Assembly (NCBI GenBank): GCA_027339205.1
Contig: DAHWOV010000041.1
Coordinates: 28,919-92,918, forward strand
Source: JAJYVT01 sp027339205
Lineage (GTDB): Bacteria > Actinomycetota > Acidimicrobiia > Acidimicrobiales > RAAP-2
DNA length: 64,000 bases
Direction of reading: 5' to 3'
The translations under genes and the position numbers were made by a program. A model generated the notes under the pieces. That model saw nothing but the letters and a program-made list of their open reading frames with translations, did not search any database and was not told the origin of the DNA. Below are positions 16,029-24,025 of the stretch, piece by piece (within the stretch, counting starts at the first letter, position 1; each line of letters begins with the position of its first letter).

Positions 16029-17423
16029 TCATTCGTCGTCGTCCGAACTTTCGCGCCCCTCGGTGGGCGGCGGGGTCACCGTCGGGAGCTCGAAGCGGAA
16101 GATCGCGCCCCCTTCGGGTGCGTTGCCCGCCCACACCGAGCCCCCTTCCGCGTGCGCGACCTGGGCCACGATCGCCAAGCCGAGCCCCGAGCCTGGGAGC
16201 GCACGCGCGCTGGGCGCTCGATAGAAGCGGTCGAAGACGTGGGGGAGGTCTTCTTCGGCGATGCCCGGACCGTGGTCGCGCACCGCGACGACCCCGTCGC
16301 GGCACGAGACCTCGACGACGCTGCCGTCAGGGCTCCACTTGAGCGCATTGTCCAAGAGATTGCCGATCGCTCGGTCGATCCGGTCACGTTGGCCGCAGAC
16401 CCACGAAGGCGAGGACGAGAGGCTGAACGTCACCTCTCGCGGGCGGCCATGGGTCGTCGCCACGGCGGCCGCGTCCTCGACGACGCGATCGAGGCGAAAG
16501 ACCCGGGGCGGGGTGGGGCGCTGCTCGCCTCGGGCGAGCTCGGAGAGGTCGCCGACGAGCGTCGTGAGCTCGTTCATCTGCGTCAAGATGTCGTCCACCA
16601 GCACATGGCGTTCTTCAGGAGAGAGCTGGTCGAGCCGTCGGACGACCTCCAGGTTGGTGCGCAGGCTGGTGAGCGGCGTGCGAAGCTCATGGCCTGCGTC
16701 AAGCACCAGCTGACGCTGCGCGTCCTGGGATCGCTGGAGCGCGCTCAGCAGGTGGTTGAAGGCGCGCCGCAACCTGCCCAGCTCGTCAGCGCCTTCGGGG
16801 TCGAGGCGTTGGCTCACGTCGGTGGTGGCGGCCACGCGCTCGACTGCCGCGGTCAGCTCGTCCAACGGGACGAGCGCGGTGCGCCCCACGAGCCAGGCAA
16901 GCAGCAGCGCCAGCCCGACGCCGAGCACCGCGACGCCGGCGAGGATGAGGCTGAGCCGCTCGAGCTCGCTGTCGACGCTCGCCAGCGGGAGCACCACCTG
17001 CAGTGCGGCAGGCGTCGAGCCGGCGTAGAAGGGTCCTGTCAGCACGCTCACCGTCCCCAGCCCGACCACGAGCTCGCGGTACTGGGCACCTGTGATGGTG
17101 ATGACGGCGAAGTACGACGGCGCGGTCCCCTCCGCGACCGCCTTCACGGCCGCCGAGAGCGGGATCCCCTTCCCGGTGATCACGGCGCCCGAAGGCGTGA
17201 CGATCTGGTAGCCCTGGTAGCCGAGCCCGCCGAGCCGCCGCTGGAGCCTCCCTGTGCTCGACCGCAGGGCGTGCACCGTCGCGCGCGCTTCGGACCGCAA
17301 GATCCCGTCGATCGAGCCGAGCAGCGAGTCGCGAGCGGCGAAGTAGCTGGCAGCGGCCGCGGCGAGCACTGCGACGACCACGGCGATCGCCGCGACGACG
17401 ACGAGCCTGCTGCGGAAGGTCAC
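16029..17423 (-). CDS. Sensor histidine kinase (MprB/TcrY-like)
   Basis: 464 aa membrane kinase. Order: short cytoplasmic start, TM1 (residues about 5-28, VVVAAIAVVVAVLAAAAAS), an extracytoplasmic sensor of about 125 aa, TM2 (LILAGVAVLGVGLALLLAWL), HAMP linker, HisKA with the phospho-accepting His in DAGHELRTPLT, then HATPase_c with N box NLLDNALKWS, DHGPGI, FDRFYR and GSGLGLAIV. All catalytic motifs are intact, so it should be active. The acidic C-terminus ends SSDDDE. Start GTG 17423 overlaps the response regulator stop by four bases, the usual order in this OmpR/MprAB class. The signal sensed is unknown. Confidence 0.93.
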   Translation of the reverse strand: MTFRSRLVVVAAIAVVVAVLAAAAASYFAARDSLLGSIDGILRSEARATVHALRSSTGRLQRRLGGLGYQGYQIVTPSGAVITGKGIPLSAAVKAVAEGTAPSYFAVITITGAQYRELVVGLGTVSVLTGPFYAGSTPAALQVVLPLASVDSELERLSLILAGVAVLGVGLALLLAWLVGRTALVPLDELTAAVERVAATTDVSQRLDPEGADELGRLRRAFNHLLSALQRSQDAQRQLVLDAGHELRTPLTSLRTNLEVVRRLDQLSPEERHVLVDDILTQMNELTTLVGDLSELARGEQRPTPPRVFRLDRVVEDAAAVATTHGRPREVTFSLSSSPSWVCGQRDRIDRAIGNLLDNALKWSPDGSVVEVSCRDGVVAVRDHGPGIAEEDLPHVFDRFYRAPSARALPGSGLGLAIVAQVAHAEGGSVWAGNAPEGGAIFRFELPTVTPPPTEGRESSDDDE

Positions 17424-18091
17424 GGCTCGCGCAACACGTACCCCACCCCGCGAACGGTGTGCAGCAGCCGAGGTTCGTCGCCCGCCTCGGTCTTTCGCCT
17501 GAGGTAGCCGACGTAGACCGCGAGCGAGTTGGTCCCCGAGTCGAACGTGTAGCCCCACACCCGGTCCAAGATGACCTCGCGGGTGAGCACCTGGCGAGGA
17601 TGGCGCATGAAGAGCTCGAGCAGGTCGAACTCGATCCTCGTCAGGGTGAAGACGCGCTCGCCCCGCCGCGCCTCGCGCGTGCCGAGATCGAGGACCAGGT
17701 CGGCGAAGCGCAGCGACTCGCCGCCATCCGCCGGCCGTCGCCGGAGGAGCGCGCGCAGCCGCGCCTCGAGCTCGGCGAGCGCGAACGGCTTCACGACGTA
17801 GTCGTCGGCGCCGGCGTCCAAGCCGAGCACACGGTCGTGGACCGCGTCCCGTGCGGTGAGCATGAGCACCGGGGTGTCGTCGCCTGCGCTGCGCATGCGC
17901 CTGCAGACTTCCAGCCCGTCCATTCCCGGGAGCGCCAGGTCGAGGATCACGGCGTCGGGGGCCGCGCGCGCGAGCGCCTCGAGGGCTGCCCCGCCGTCAC
18001 CGACCGTGCTGACCTCGTAGCCGTCGAGCCGGAGCGCTCTGTCGAGGGCGGTCCGCACCCCGGGGTCGTCGTCGACGACGAGGATCCGCAC
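17420..18091 (-). CDS. OmpR/MprA-family response regulator
   Basis: 223 aa. Receiver domain with the acidic pocket in VVDDDPG, the phospho-Asp in VILDLALPGMDG, the Thr in LTARD and Lys in VVKPFA, followed by a winged-helix DNA-binding domain (FTLTRIEFDLLELF, VWGYTF, VYVGYLRRK, TVRGVGYVLRE). GTG 18091 is chosen over upstream codons because AAAGGAG stands about nine bases before it on the reverse strand. Partner of the kinase that overlaps its stop. The closest well-known relatives are MprA/TcrX of mycobacteria. Confidence 0.94.
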   Translation of the reverse strand: MRILVVDDDPGVRTALDRALRLDGYEVSTVGDGGAALEALARAAPDAVILDLALPGMDGLEVCRRMRSAGDDTPVLMLTARDAVHDRVLGLDAGADDYVVKPFALAELEARLRALLRRRPADGGESLRFADLVLDLGTREARRGERVFTLTRIEFDLLELFMRHPRQVLTREVILDRVWGYTFDSGTNSLAVYVGYLRRKTEAGDEPRLLHTVRGVGYVLREP

Positions 18092-18256
18092 CTGCGCCGG
18101 CTCCTTTCGCTCGGGCGGCACGCAATGGCGGCTCCGCCTCCCACGCCTCATCGGCCGCGACGACAATACCGGGGTGCTGGAATCCGGCGAAGTCCCACAA
18201 GGGGGGTTCTTCCGAACTTCTTAGCGCCCGCGCGACGTCGTGGACTGGGACGTCGC

Positions 18257-18321
18257 GTGCCGGGTGCGTGCCGGGGGCGTGCCGGGCGCGTGCCGGTGCG
18301 AGCCGGTGCGAGCCGGTGCGA
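18257..18321. repeat. Short tandem repeats, 3 x 11 bp then 10-bp units
   Basis: Units near GTGCCGGGNGC at 18257, 18268 and 18279, then GTGCCGGTGCGA and two exact copies of GCCGGTGCGA up to 18321. They lie in the 260-base gap between the response regulator and tRNA-Gln, which otherwise holds no gene. They may be replication-slippage tracts or part of a regulatory region. Confidence 0.7.
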
Positions 18322-18352
18322 GCTGCCTGCACCTGGTTGAATGGGCGCTGTC

Positions 18353-18425
18353 TCCGGGGTAGTTCAATCGGCAGAACGTCGGCCTTTGGAGCCGGATGTT
18401 GGAGGTTCGAGCCCTCCCCCCGGAA
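18353..18425 (+). tRNA. tRNA-Gln (anticodon UUG)
   Basis: Folds as a complete 73-base tRNA: acceptor TCCGGGG (18353-18359) with CCCCGGA (18418-18424); D stem GTTC/GAAC; anticodon stem TCGGC/GCCGG around loop CTTTGGA, giving anticodon TTG; five-base variable loop; T stem GGAGG/CCTCC with loop TTCGAGC; discriminator A at 18425. The first pair U1-A72 is the identity feature of glutamine tRNAs. The 3' CCA is not encoded, as is common in actinobacteria. Confidence 0.95.
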
Positions 18426-18472
18426 CGCACGCGGGCAGCCCCCGCTCGACGGTCGGTCGCCTGCCGGGCTGG

Positions 18473-18478
18473 TACCTT
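18473..18478 (+). promoter_or_regulatory. Candidate -10 hexamer (TACCTT) for the DUF4232 lipoprotein
   Basis: TACCTT ends six bases before GTG 18485, just downstream of the tRNA. Confidence 0.45.
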
Positions 18479-18484
18479 CGTGCA

Positions 18485-19129
18485 GTGCGCAAGAGAACGG
18501 CAGGAGCGCTCGCGCTCGCAGGAAGCCTCGCGGTCGTGTGCAGCGCGTGCGGAGCCGGGAACCGGGCCGCGCCGCAGGCGACCCATGGCTCGCACGGGAC
18601 GCACACGTCGCACGGCTCCACGAGCGCGCCGCGCTCTTCGACGACGACCTCGACGGCGACGTCGACCACCAGCGCGCCCCCCGCGCCGGCGCGCTGCACG
18701 TTCGCGGACCTGGTGATCTCGGCCGGGCCGACCGCCGCCGGGCTCGGCCACGAGGGAGCCACCATCCTTTTCGAGAACGTCGCCGCCACGCCCTGTGCAT
18801 TGTCCGGCTATCCCGGGATCGCCGCCTTGAGCGCGACAGGCCGCCAGGTCCAGCAGGCGCAGCGCACCTTGTCGGGCTACCTCGGCGGCATGCGGACAGG
18901 GTCGACCACGCCGCCGCTGGTGGTGCTGCAGCCGCGGGCGACGGCCTCAGCGATGGTCGAGGGGACCGACGTCCCGGAGGGCACCGTGTCCTCGTGCCCG
19001 ACCTTCCCCGCGCTGCTCGTGACGCCGCCGACATCGACGACCTCGAAGCGGCTCACAGCGCCCCTCCCCGGCTGCTCGCCCCTCCAGGTCCACCCGGTCG
19101 TGTCGGGCACGACGGGCTCTACGACATAG
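18485..19129 (+). CDS. Secreted/lipoprotein with DUF4232 domain
   Basis: 214 aa. GTG 18485 opens MRKRTAGALALAGSLAVV with CSAC next, a signal peptide whose lipobox is imperfect (Cys at -3). A Ser/Thr/His-rich linker of about 50 residues follows, then a DUF4232 domain: CTFADLVISAG, LFENVAATPCALSGYPGIAAL (a conserved Gly-Tyr-Pro turn), and CSPLQVHPV at the end with paired Cys. The function is unknown; such proteins are common on actinobacterial surfaces. Longer upstream frames run through the tRNA and are not credible. Confidence 0.8.
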   Translation: MRKRTAGALALAGSLAVVCSACGAGNRAAPQATHGSHGTHTSHGSTSAPRSSTTTSTATSTTSAPPAPARCTFADLVISAGPTAAGLGHEGATILFENVAATPCALSGYPGIAALSATGRQVQQAQRTLSGYLGGMRTGSTTPPLVVLQPRATASAMVEGTDVPEGTVSSCPTFPALLVTPPTSTTSKRLTAPLPGCSPLQVHPVVSGTTGSTT

Positions 19130-19190
19130 AGCACGTCGTCGGGCAAGGGAGCCCCGCGCGGGCGACCCCTCCTGCGAGGACCACCAATCG

Positions 19191-21203
19191 TCAGCGCCGC
19201 GCCGGAGCCGTCGAGATGGAGTGTCGCGTCAACAGGCGCTGCACGTCGAACCATGCCCACACGCCGCCGGTCTCGTCCGGGCGGCCGAGGGCGTCGGTCA
19301 CGTAGCCGGCCACGGTCTTGGGTGCCAGCCCGAAGTGCTCGACCAGGACCGTCGAGACGCGGTAGCGCACCAGGAACTCCCTGAGTGCCCGGACCGAGCG
19401 CTGATCGACCGCCGGAAGCGCCGCGGGCGCTGTCGCGAGCTGCGACTGGGCAAAGGCGGGTGTGTAGGCGTCCGACAGGAGCCGCTCCACGACACGCGGC
19501 TCGAGCAGGGTCGGGGTGGAGACGCTCGTCCCGCCCGGCCCGTCGGGGACGAAGGCGTCGGCGCCGAACACCTTGAAGCGCATGCCGGCGATCGCTTGGA
19601 ACGTGAGGTTCCACTCCGCGTCGTTGCGCAACGGGTAGGGGTAGGTGAGCACCGGTGACCCGGCGGGGATCCGGTCGAGCGCGCGCGAGGTGAAGAAGGC
19701 GGGCGACAGCGTGGGAGCGGCGGGGTACGGCGAGCCAGGGATCAGCGGAGCAAGCGCGACGATCGCGACGACGCCGGGCGCGGCGAGCCTCTCGAGCCCT
19801 CTTCGCCGGCGGTGGGCGCCGTTCCGGCTCCTGACCATCTCGTCGATCCCGACGCCGAGCGCCGCCGCGGCGAACAGCTGCACGAAGAGGTCGAACCGCA
19901 CGTCGAGGATGTCCTGGAGGAACGGCACGCGCGCGAGCACCCAGGCGGGGAGCGGGACACCGGTGGAGTGGGTGTCGACGACGAGCTGGGGCCCGAGCGC
20001 GAGGATCGCCGAGGCAACGAGCATCGACACGAAGAAGACGAGCTCGCCCCGCCGGCGGTAGACCCACGCGAAAGTGGCGAGCACGACGACCAGGGGGACG
20101 CCGAGGTACAGGCCGTTCTCGCTGTAGTTGCCGCCGACGAGGGCGTCGCCGTGCGCCTTCAGCGCGGCCGGCGCGAGGAGCTGGTCGGAGGTGGGCAGGA
20201 CCGGCCCCAGCAAGTCCCCGCGGAACCCCGAGAGCCCTGAGAGCCGATGCGGTGGCCCGACGACGTGTTGCGGTCCGCTGATCGACATCCAGACGGGGTA
20301 CGCGAGCGCAGCCGCACACACCGCCGCGCACGAGATCGCCGCGATCGCGACGTGCGGAAGACGGTCCCTCAGCGTGCGCCGTCGTGCCACGGCGAGCGCG
20401 GCGAGCGCGGCGACGCCGACGAGCGCCACGACGATCGTCATCGCCAGGACTTCGGGCGAGATGTAGTACTGCAGCGCGAGCAGCACGCCGAGGAAGAGGC
20501 CGTCTCGCAATGCGCCGTGACGCTGGCGGACGACGATCTCGTCGAGGAGCACGAGGATGATCGGCGGGATGAACAGCGTCACGAGGAAAACGTGGCTCCC
20601 GCCTTGCCCGATCATGTAGGGGGAGAAGCCGTACAGCAGTCCGCCGACGAAGGCTGCAGCCCATGACCGCACCCAGCGGCGAAGCGCAAGGCACATGGCC
20701 AGCGCCGAGGTGGCGAGCGCGACGACGAGCAGGATGTCGTAGGTGGCGACCGTGCCGATCGTGAGCTGGAGCGGCGCGGACGCGAGCCCGAGCAAGGGGG
20801 ATGACGTGTTGATGGCGAGGTTGATCCCCTTGGGGTAGTTCATCCACGTCGAGAAGAACGGGTTCAGTCCGTGACTGATCGCGTACAGCGGCCAGCGGAG
20901 GAACCACACCTCCTGCGCCTGGTCGCCGCAGTTGCACCCGGGCATGCTGCTCGTCTGCGCGAACAGGATGCGGTGGTAGGCGAAGATCGCGGCGGCGGCA
21001 TACAGCACCGCGGTGCCGGCCGCCGGGACGGCGGCCGGCACCGCGGTGCCTCGTCGTGTGCGGCGCCATGGGCTTGCCTCGGGGTCTTGCGCGACGCGGC
21101 GGGCGGACCGCGCTCCTCGAGCCCACGACGCTCCGGCGTCGATGCCGGCCCTCGCATCGGTGGTGGCCGCGCGAGTGGAGACCGGTGGGATCCCCTGGGC
21201 CAT
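19191..21203 (-). CDS. Large polytopic membrane protein, GT-C/YfhO-like topology
   Basis: 670 aa from ATG 21203. After a basic N-terminal 70 residues come about ten hydrophobic helices, a loop with DQAQEVWFLRWPLY and MNYPKGINLAINTSSPLL between TM1 and TM2, and a soluble C-terminal part of about 170 residues containing LTYPYPLRNDAEWNL. The acidic, aromatic first loop and helix-rich layout resemble GT-C glycosyltransferases or YfhO-type proteins of cell-surface glycan assembly, but I see no decisive motif. Alternative start GTG 21263 would add 20 residues and lies 19 bases after the upstream gene. Sixty-one bases separate its stop from the convergent lipoprotein gene. Confidence 0.75.
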   Translation of the reverse strand: MAQGIPPVSTRAATTDARAGIDAGASWARGARSARRVAQDPEASPWRRTRRGTAVPAAVPAAGTAVLYAAAAIFAYHRILFAQTSSMPGCNCGDQAQEVWFLRWPLYAISHGLNPFFSTWMNYPKGINLAINTSSPLLGLASAPLQLTIGTVATYDILLVVALATSALAMCLALRRWVRSWAAAFVGGLLYGFSPYMIGQGGSHVFLVTLFIPPIILVLLDEIVVRQRHGALRDGLFLGVLLALQYYISPEVLAMTIVVALVGVAALAALAVARRRTLRDRLPHVAIAAISCAAVCAAALAYPVWMSISGPQHVVGPPHRLSGLSGFRGDLLGPVLPTSDQLLAPAALKAHGDALVGGNYSENGLYLGVPLVVVLATFAWVYRRRGELVFFVSMLVASAILALGPQLVVDTHSTGVPLPAWVLARVPFLQDILDVRFDLFVQLFAAAALGVGIDEMVRSRNGAHRRRRGLERLAAPGVVAIVALAPLIPGSPYPAAPTLSPAFFTSRALDRIPAGSPVLTYPYPLRNDAEWNLTFQAIAGMRFKVFGADAFVPDGPGGTSVSTPTLLEPRVVERLLSDAYTPAFAQSQLATAPAALPAVDQRSVRALREFLVRYRVSTVLVEHFGLAPKTVAGYVTDALGRPDETGGVWAWFDVQRLLTRHSISTAPARR

Positions 21204-21282
21204 GGGCCGAGACCCTATCGGCCGCGCGCTCGCCCCGTCGGCAACGGTCGGCGGCTTCGGCACCGGGCGGCCGCCGCTCCGC

Positions 21283-21750
21283 TCACCACCGCTTGCGTCG
21301 GCCCGAGGAGTGCAGTTCGGCGAGGTAGCGGTTGTACGCCGCGAGCTCCTCGTCGAGGGCTTCCCCGTCGAGGCCGTGCTCGTCGAGGGCCCCCTCGTCC
21401 AGGCGGTGATCGTCTCGGCCGTGCTGCTCCGGGCCGGTGGAGCGGCCCGAGACGCTGCGAGGATCCGCCACGGGGTCGGGCTGGTCGTGGACCAGCTTCC
21501 ACCACAGGTAGACCGCGTAGCCGGTGAAGAACGGCCACTCGAACACGTAGGCCCAGCTCAACGTGTTCCCCTGCCGCACGCGCTGGACCTGCCACCAGAA
21601 CAGCGCGAGGAATGCGGGGACGACGACGGCCAGCGTGGTGTGGAGGCCGATCGCACGCGCGGTCCACCAGATGCTGGAGGAGCTCGGCCGAGAGGCGTCC
21701 GGGGCGGCCTTGACGCCCGGAGGCTCCGGGGCGGCGTCGGGGGTCGGCAC
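21283..21750 (-). CDS. Small two-TM membrane protein of unknown function
   Basis: 155 aa from GTG 21750. A Pro/Ala-rich cytoplasmic start, TM1 (LHTTLAVVVPAFLALFWW), a short loop (QVQRVRQGNTLSWAYVFEWP), TM2 (FFTGYAVYLWWKL), then a long acidic His/Asp/Glu-rich tail with an imperfect 'LDEGALDEHGLDGEALDEE' repeat. The WWQVQR..GNTLSWAYVFEWP region looks conserved enough to be a real family, but I cannot name it. TAGTCT on the reverse strand (21759-21764) lies eight bases upstream. Divergent from glmU. Confidence 0.75.
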   Translation of the reverse strand: MPTPDAAPEPPGVKAAPDASRPSSSSIWWTARAIGLHTTLAVVVPAFLALFWWQVQRVRQGNTLSWAYVFEWPFFTGYAVYLWWKLVHDQPDPVADPRSVSGRSTGPEQHGRDDHRLDEGALDEHGLDGEALDEELAAYNRYLAELHSSGRRKRW

Positions 21751-21758
21751 CGGCCGCG

Positions 21759-21764
21759 AGACTA
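21759..21764 (-). promoter_or_regulatory. Candidate -10 hexamer (TAGTCT) for the two-TM protein
   Basis: On the reverse strand TAGTCT ends eight bases before GTG 21750. Confidence 0.4.
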
Positions 21765-21831
21765 CCCAGCGCCGGGATTGATCTCCGATCGGCCCGCGCG
21801 ATGCGCGCCCTGCCCACCCGACAGGGGCAAG

Positions 21832-23013
21832 ATGAACGCCATGAGCACCGGCCCGCTCTCCGCCGTCGTCCTCGCCGCGGGGGAGGGCACCCGCATGCGA
21901 TCGCAGCGGCCCAAGCCGCTGCACCGGCTCTGTGGCCGGCCCATGGTGCTCCACGTCCTCGACGCGCTCGCAGAGCTCGACGTCGAGCGTGTGGTCGTCG
22001 TGGTCGGCCATCACGGGGAGTGGGTGAGCCGGACGCTGGTCGACCACGCGCCCAAGAGCCTCTCCATCGAGATCGTCACCCAGCACGAGCAGCGGGGGAC
22101 CGGCGACGCGGCAGCCGTGGGGCTCACCGGCCTGCTCGCGGACACAGAGTCCGGGGACGACCAGGAGGGCGACGTGGTGGTCCTCCCGGGCGACACCCCG
22201 CTCGTGCGGCCACCGACGCTCGCCGCCCTCGTTCGCCACCATCGAGAGCGTCAGGCCGGCGCCACGCTGCTCGCGGCCGATGTCAGCGACGCCGCCGGCT
22301 ATGGCCGCGTCGTCCGCGGCAAGGACGGGAGCGTCCTGCGGGTCGTAGAGGACCGCGACGCGACGGTAGAGGAGAGGCAGATCACCGAGATCAACACCTC
22401 GATCTACTGCTTCAGGCGCAGCGTGCTCGCCCCGTCGCTCCGGCGGCTCCGGCCCGCCAACGAGCAGGGCGAGTACTACTTGACCGACGTCGTGGGCGTC
22501 CTGTCGGCGGCCGGTTACCGGGTCGAGGCGCTCATGGTCGCCGATCCGATGGAGGCGGCGGGCGTCAACGATCGTGCCCAGCTCGCGATCGCAGAGGCCG
22601 AGCTCCGCGATCGCATCAACGAGCGGTGGATGAGGCGGGGCGTGACGATGTGGGACCCCGAGCGGACCTACGTGGACGCCGAGGTGCAGCTCTCCACCGA
22701 CGTGTCGCTGCTCCCTGGGGTCATCCTTCGCGGCGAGTCGACGATCGGTGAGGCCGCCGAGATCGGCCCCCAGTCGACCCTGGTCGACACCAGGGTCGGC
22801 GAGCGCGCCGAGGTGCGCCACAGCGTGTGCGTCGGTGCCGTCGTGGGCGCGGGGGCGCGGGTCGGGCCCTTCGCGACGCTCGGGCCGGGCGCGGAGGTCG
22901 GGCCGGGAGCGATCGTCCCGCCGTTCACGGTCCTCGGCGCGGCCCTCGGCGGCCTGGGCGCCGGTCCTGTGCCCGACGCGGAGCCCGACGCGGAGCCCGA
23001 CACCAGGAGATAG
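21832..23013 (+). CDS. glmU: GlmU-like UDP-GlcNAc pyrophosphorylase lacking the acetyltransferase active site
   Basis: 393 aa against about 455-490 for bifunctional GlmU. The N-terminal uridyltransferase domain is complete: LAAGEGTRMRS..PKPLH, QHEQRGTGDAA, VVLPGDTPLV, AGYGRVVR, EINTSIYCF and GVNDRAQL. The left-handed beta-helix begins normally (VILRG, TIGEAAEIGPQSTL, VGPFATLGPGAEVGPGAIVPPF) but stops about where E. coli residue 355 would be. The catalytic residues of the acetyltransferase (E. coli Arg333, Lys351, His363, Tyr366, Asn377) are substituted or absent. It should make UDP-GlcNAc from GlcNAc-1-P and UTP but not acetylate GlcN-1-P. Start ATG 21832 has AGGGG close upstream; ATG 21841 is an alternative. 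Confidence 0.85.
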   Translation: MNAMSTGPLSAVVLAAGEGTRMRSQRPKPLHRLCGRPMVLHVLDALAELDVERVVVVVGHHGEWVSRTLVDHAPKSLSIEIVTQHEQRGTGDAAAVGLTGLLADTESGDDQEGDVVVLPGDTPLVRPPTLAALVRHHRERQAGATLLAADVSDAAGYGRVVRGKDGSVLRVVEDRDATVEERQITEINTSIYCFRRSVLAPSLRRLRPANEQGEYYLTDVVGVLSAAGYRVEALMVADPMEAAGVNDRAQLAIAEAELRDRINERWMRRGVTMWDPERTYVDAEVQLSTDVSLLPGVILRGESTIGEAAEIGPQSTLVDTRVGERAEVRHSVCVGAVVGAGARVGPFATLGPGAEVGPGAIVPPFTVLGAALGGLGAGPVPDAEPDAEPDTRR

Positions 23014-23023
23014 CGTCGTCGAC

Positions 23024-24004
23024 GTGGAGTTCATCCCGCGTCGGCGCCTCGTCCTCGTCTCGGGCCGCTCTCACCCCGTGCTCGCCGAGCAGATTGCGGC
23101 GCACCTCGGCGTGGAGCTGAGCGAGGCGAACCTCCGGGAGTTCGCCAACGGCGAGATCCACTGCCGTTACGACATGTCGGTCCGGGGCTGCGACGTCTTC
23201 ATCGTGCAGACGCACTGCGGTCCGGTGAACGACGCGCTCATGGAGCAGCTCATCATGATCGACGCCGCCAAGCGAGCGTCGGCGAAGAGGATCACCGCGG
23301 TCTGTCCCTACTACGGCTACTCGCGCCAGGATCGCAAGGCGACGGGAAGGGAGCCGATCACCGCCAAGCTCGTGGCGGATGTCTTGTCCGCGGCAGGCGC
23401 TGATCGGGTGGTGAGCGTCGACCTGCACTCAGGGCAGATCCAGGGGTTCTTCGACGTGCCGTTCGACCATCTCACCGCGACCCCGGTGCTCGAGTCTTAC
23501 CTGCGCGAGCACTTCGACGACTGCTCCTCGGACATGGTCGTCGTCGCGCCCGACGCTGGCCGCGTGAAGGTCGCCGAGCGCTTCAGCCAGCACCTCGGCT
23601 CCGACCTCGCGCTCGTCCACAAGACGCGCCCGCGGGGCACCGCCAACCAGGTCGAGGCGCGCCATGTCGTCGGTGACGTCGCCGGACGTCGGTGCGTGAT
23701 CATCGACGACATGATCGACACCGCGGGGACCGTGTGCGCTGCCGCAGAGCTCCTCGCTGACGCGGGCGCGTCCGACGTCTGGGCCATGGCAACCCACCCC
23801 GTCCTCTCGGACCCGGCCGCAGACAGGCTCAAGGCGTCGCCGATCTCGAGGGTGGTGGTGACCGACACGCTGCCGGTTTCCGAGGACCGGCTGTTCGAGA
23901 AGCTCGAAGTCCTGTCGGTCGCCAAGGTCATCGCCGACGCGATCGACGCGGTCTTCGAGGACACCTCCGTGTCGGAGATCTTCGGCGGCGAGAACCTCGC
24001 CTGA
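23024..24004 (+). CDS. prs: Ribose-phosphate pyrophosphokinase
   Basis: Makes PRPP from ribose-5-phosphate and ATP, feeding purine, pyrimidine, His, Trp and NAD synthesis. 326 aa. Motifs: FANGEIHCRYDMSVRG, CPYYGYSRQDRKATGREPI (flexible/catalytic loops), VSVDLHSGQIQGFFDVP, VVAPDAGRVKVAERF, HKTRPRG and the PRPP-binding IIDDMIDTAGT. GTG 23024 starts ten bases after glmU, with AGGAGA inside the end of glmU as ribosome site (spacing somewhat long). The glmU-prs order is conserved in actinobacteria. Confidence 0.96.
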   Translation: MEFIPRRRLVLVSGRSHPVLAEQIAAHLGVELSEANLREFANGEIHCRYDMSVRGCDVFIVQTHCGPVNDALMEQLIMIDAAKRASAKRITAVCPYYGYSRQDRKATGREPITAKLVADVLSAAGADRVVSVDLHSGQIQGFFDVPFDHLTATPVLESYLREHFDDCSSDMVVVAPDAGRVKVAERFSQHLGSDLALVHKTRPRGTANQVEARHVVGDVAGRRCVIIDDMIDTAGTVCAAAELLADAGASDVWAMATHPVLSDPAADRLKASPISRVVVTDTLPVSEDRLFEKLEVLSVAKVIADAIDAVFEDTSVSEIFGGENLA

Positions 24005-24025
24005 CGCGGGCACGACGCGAATCCG

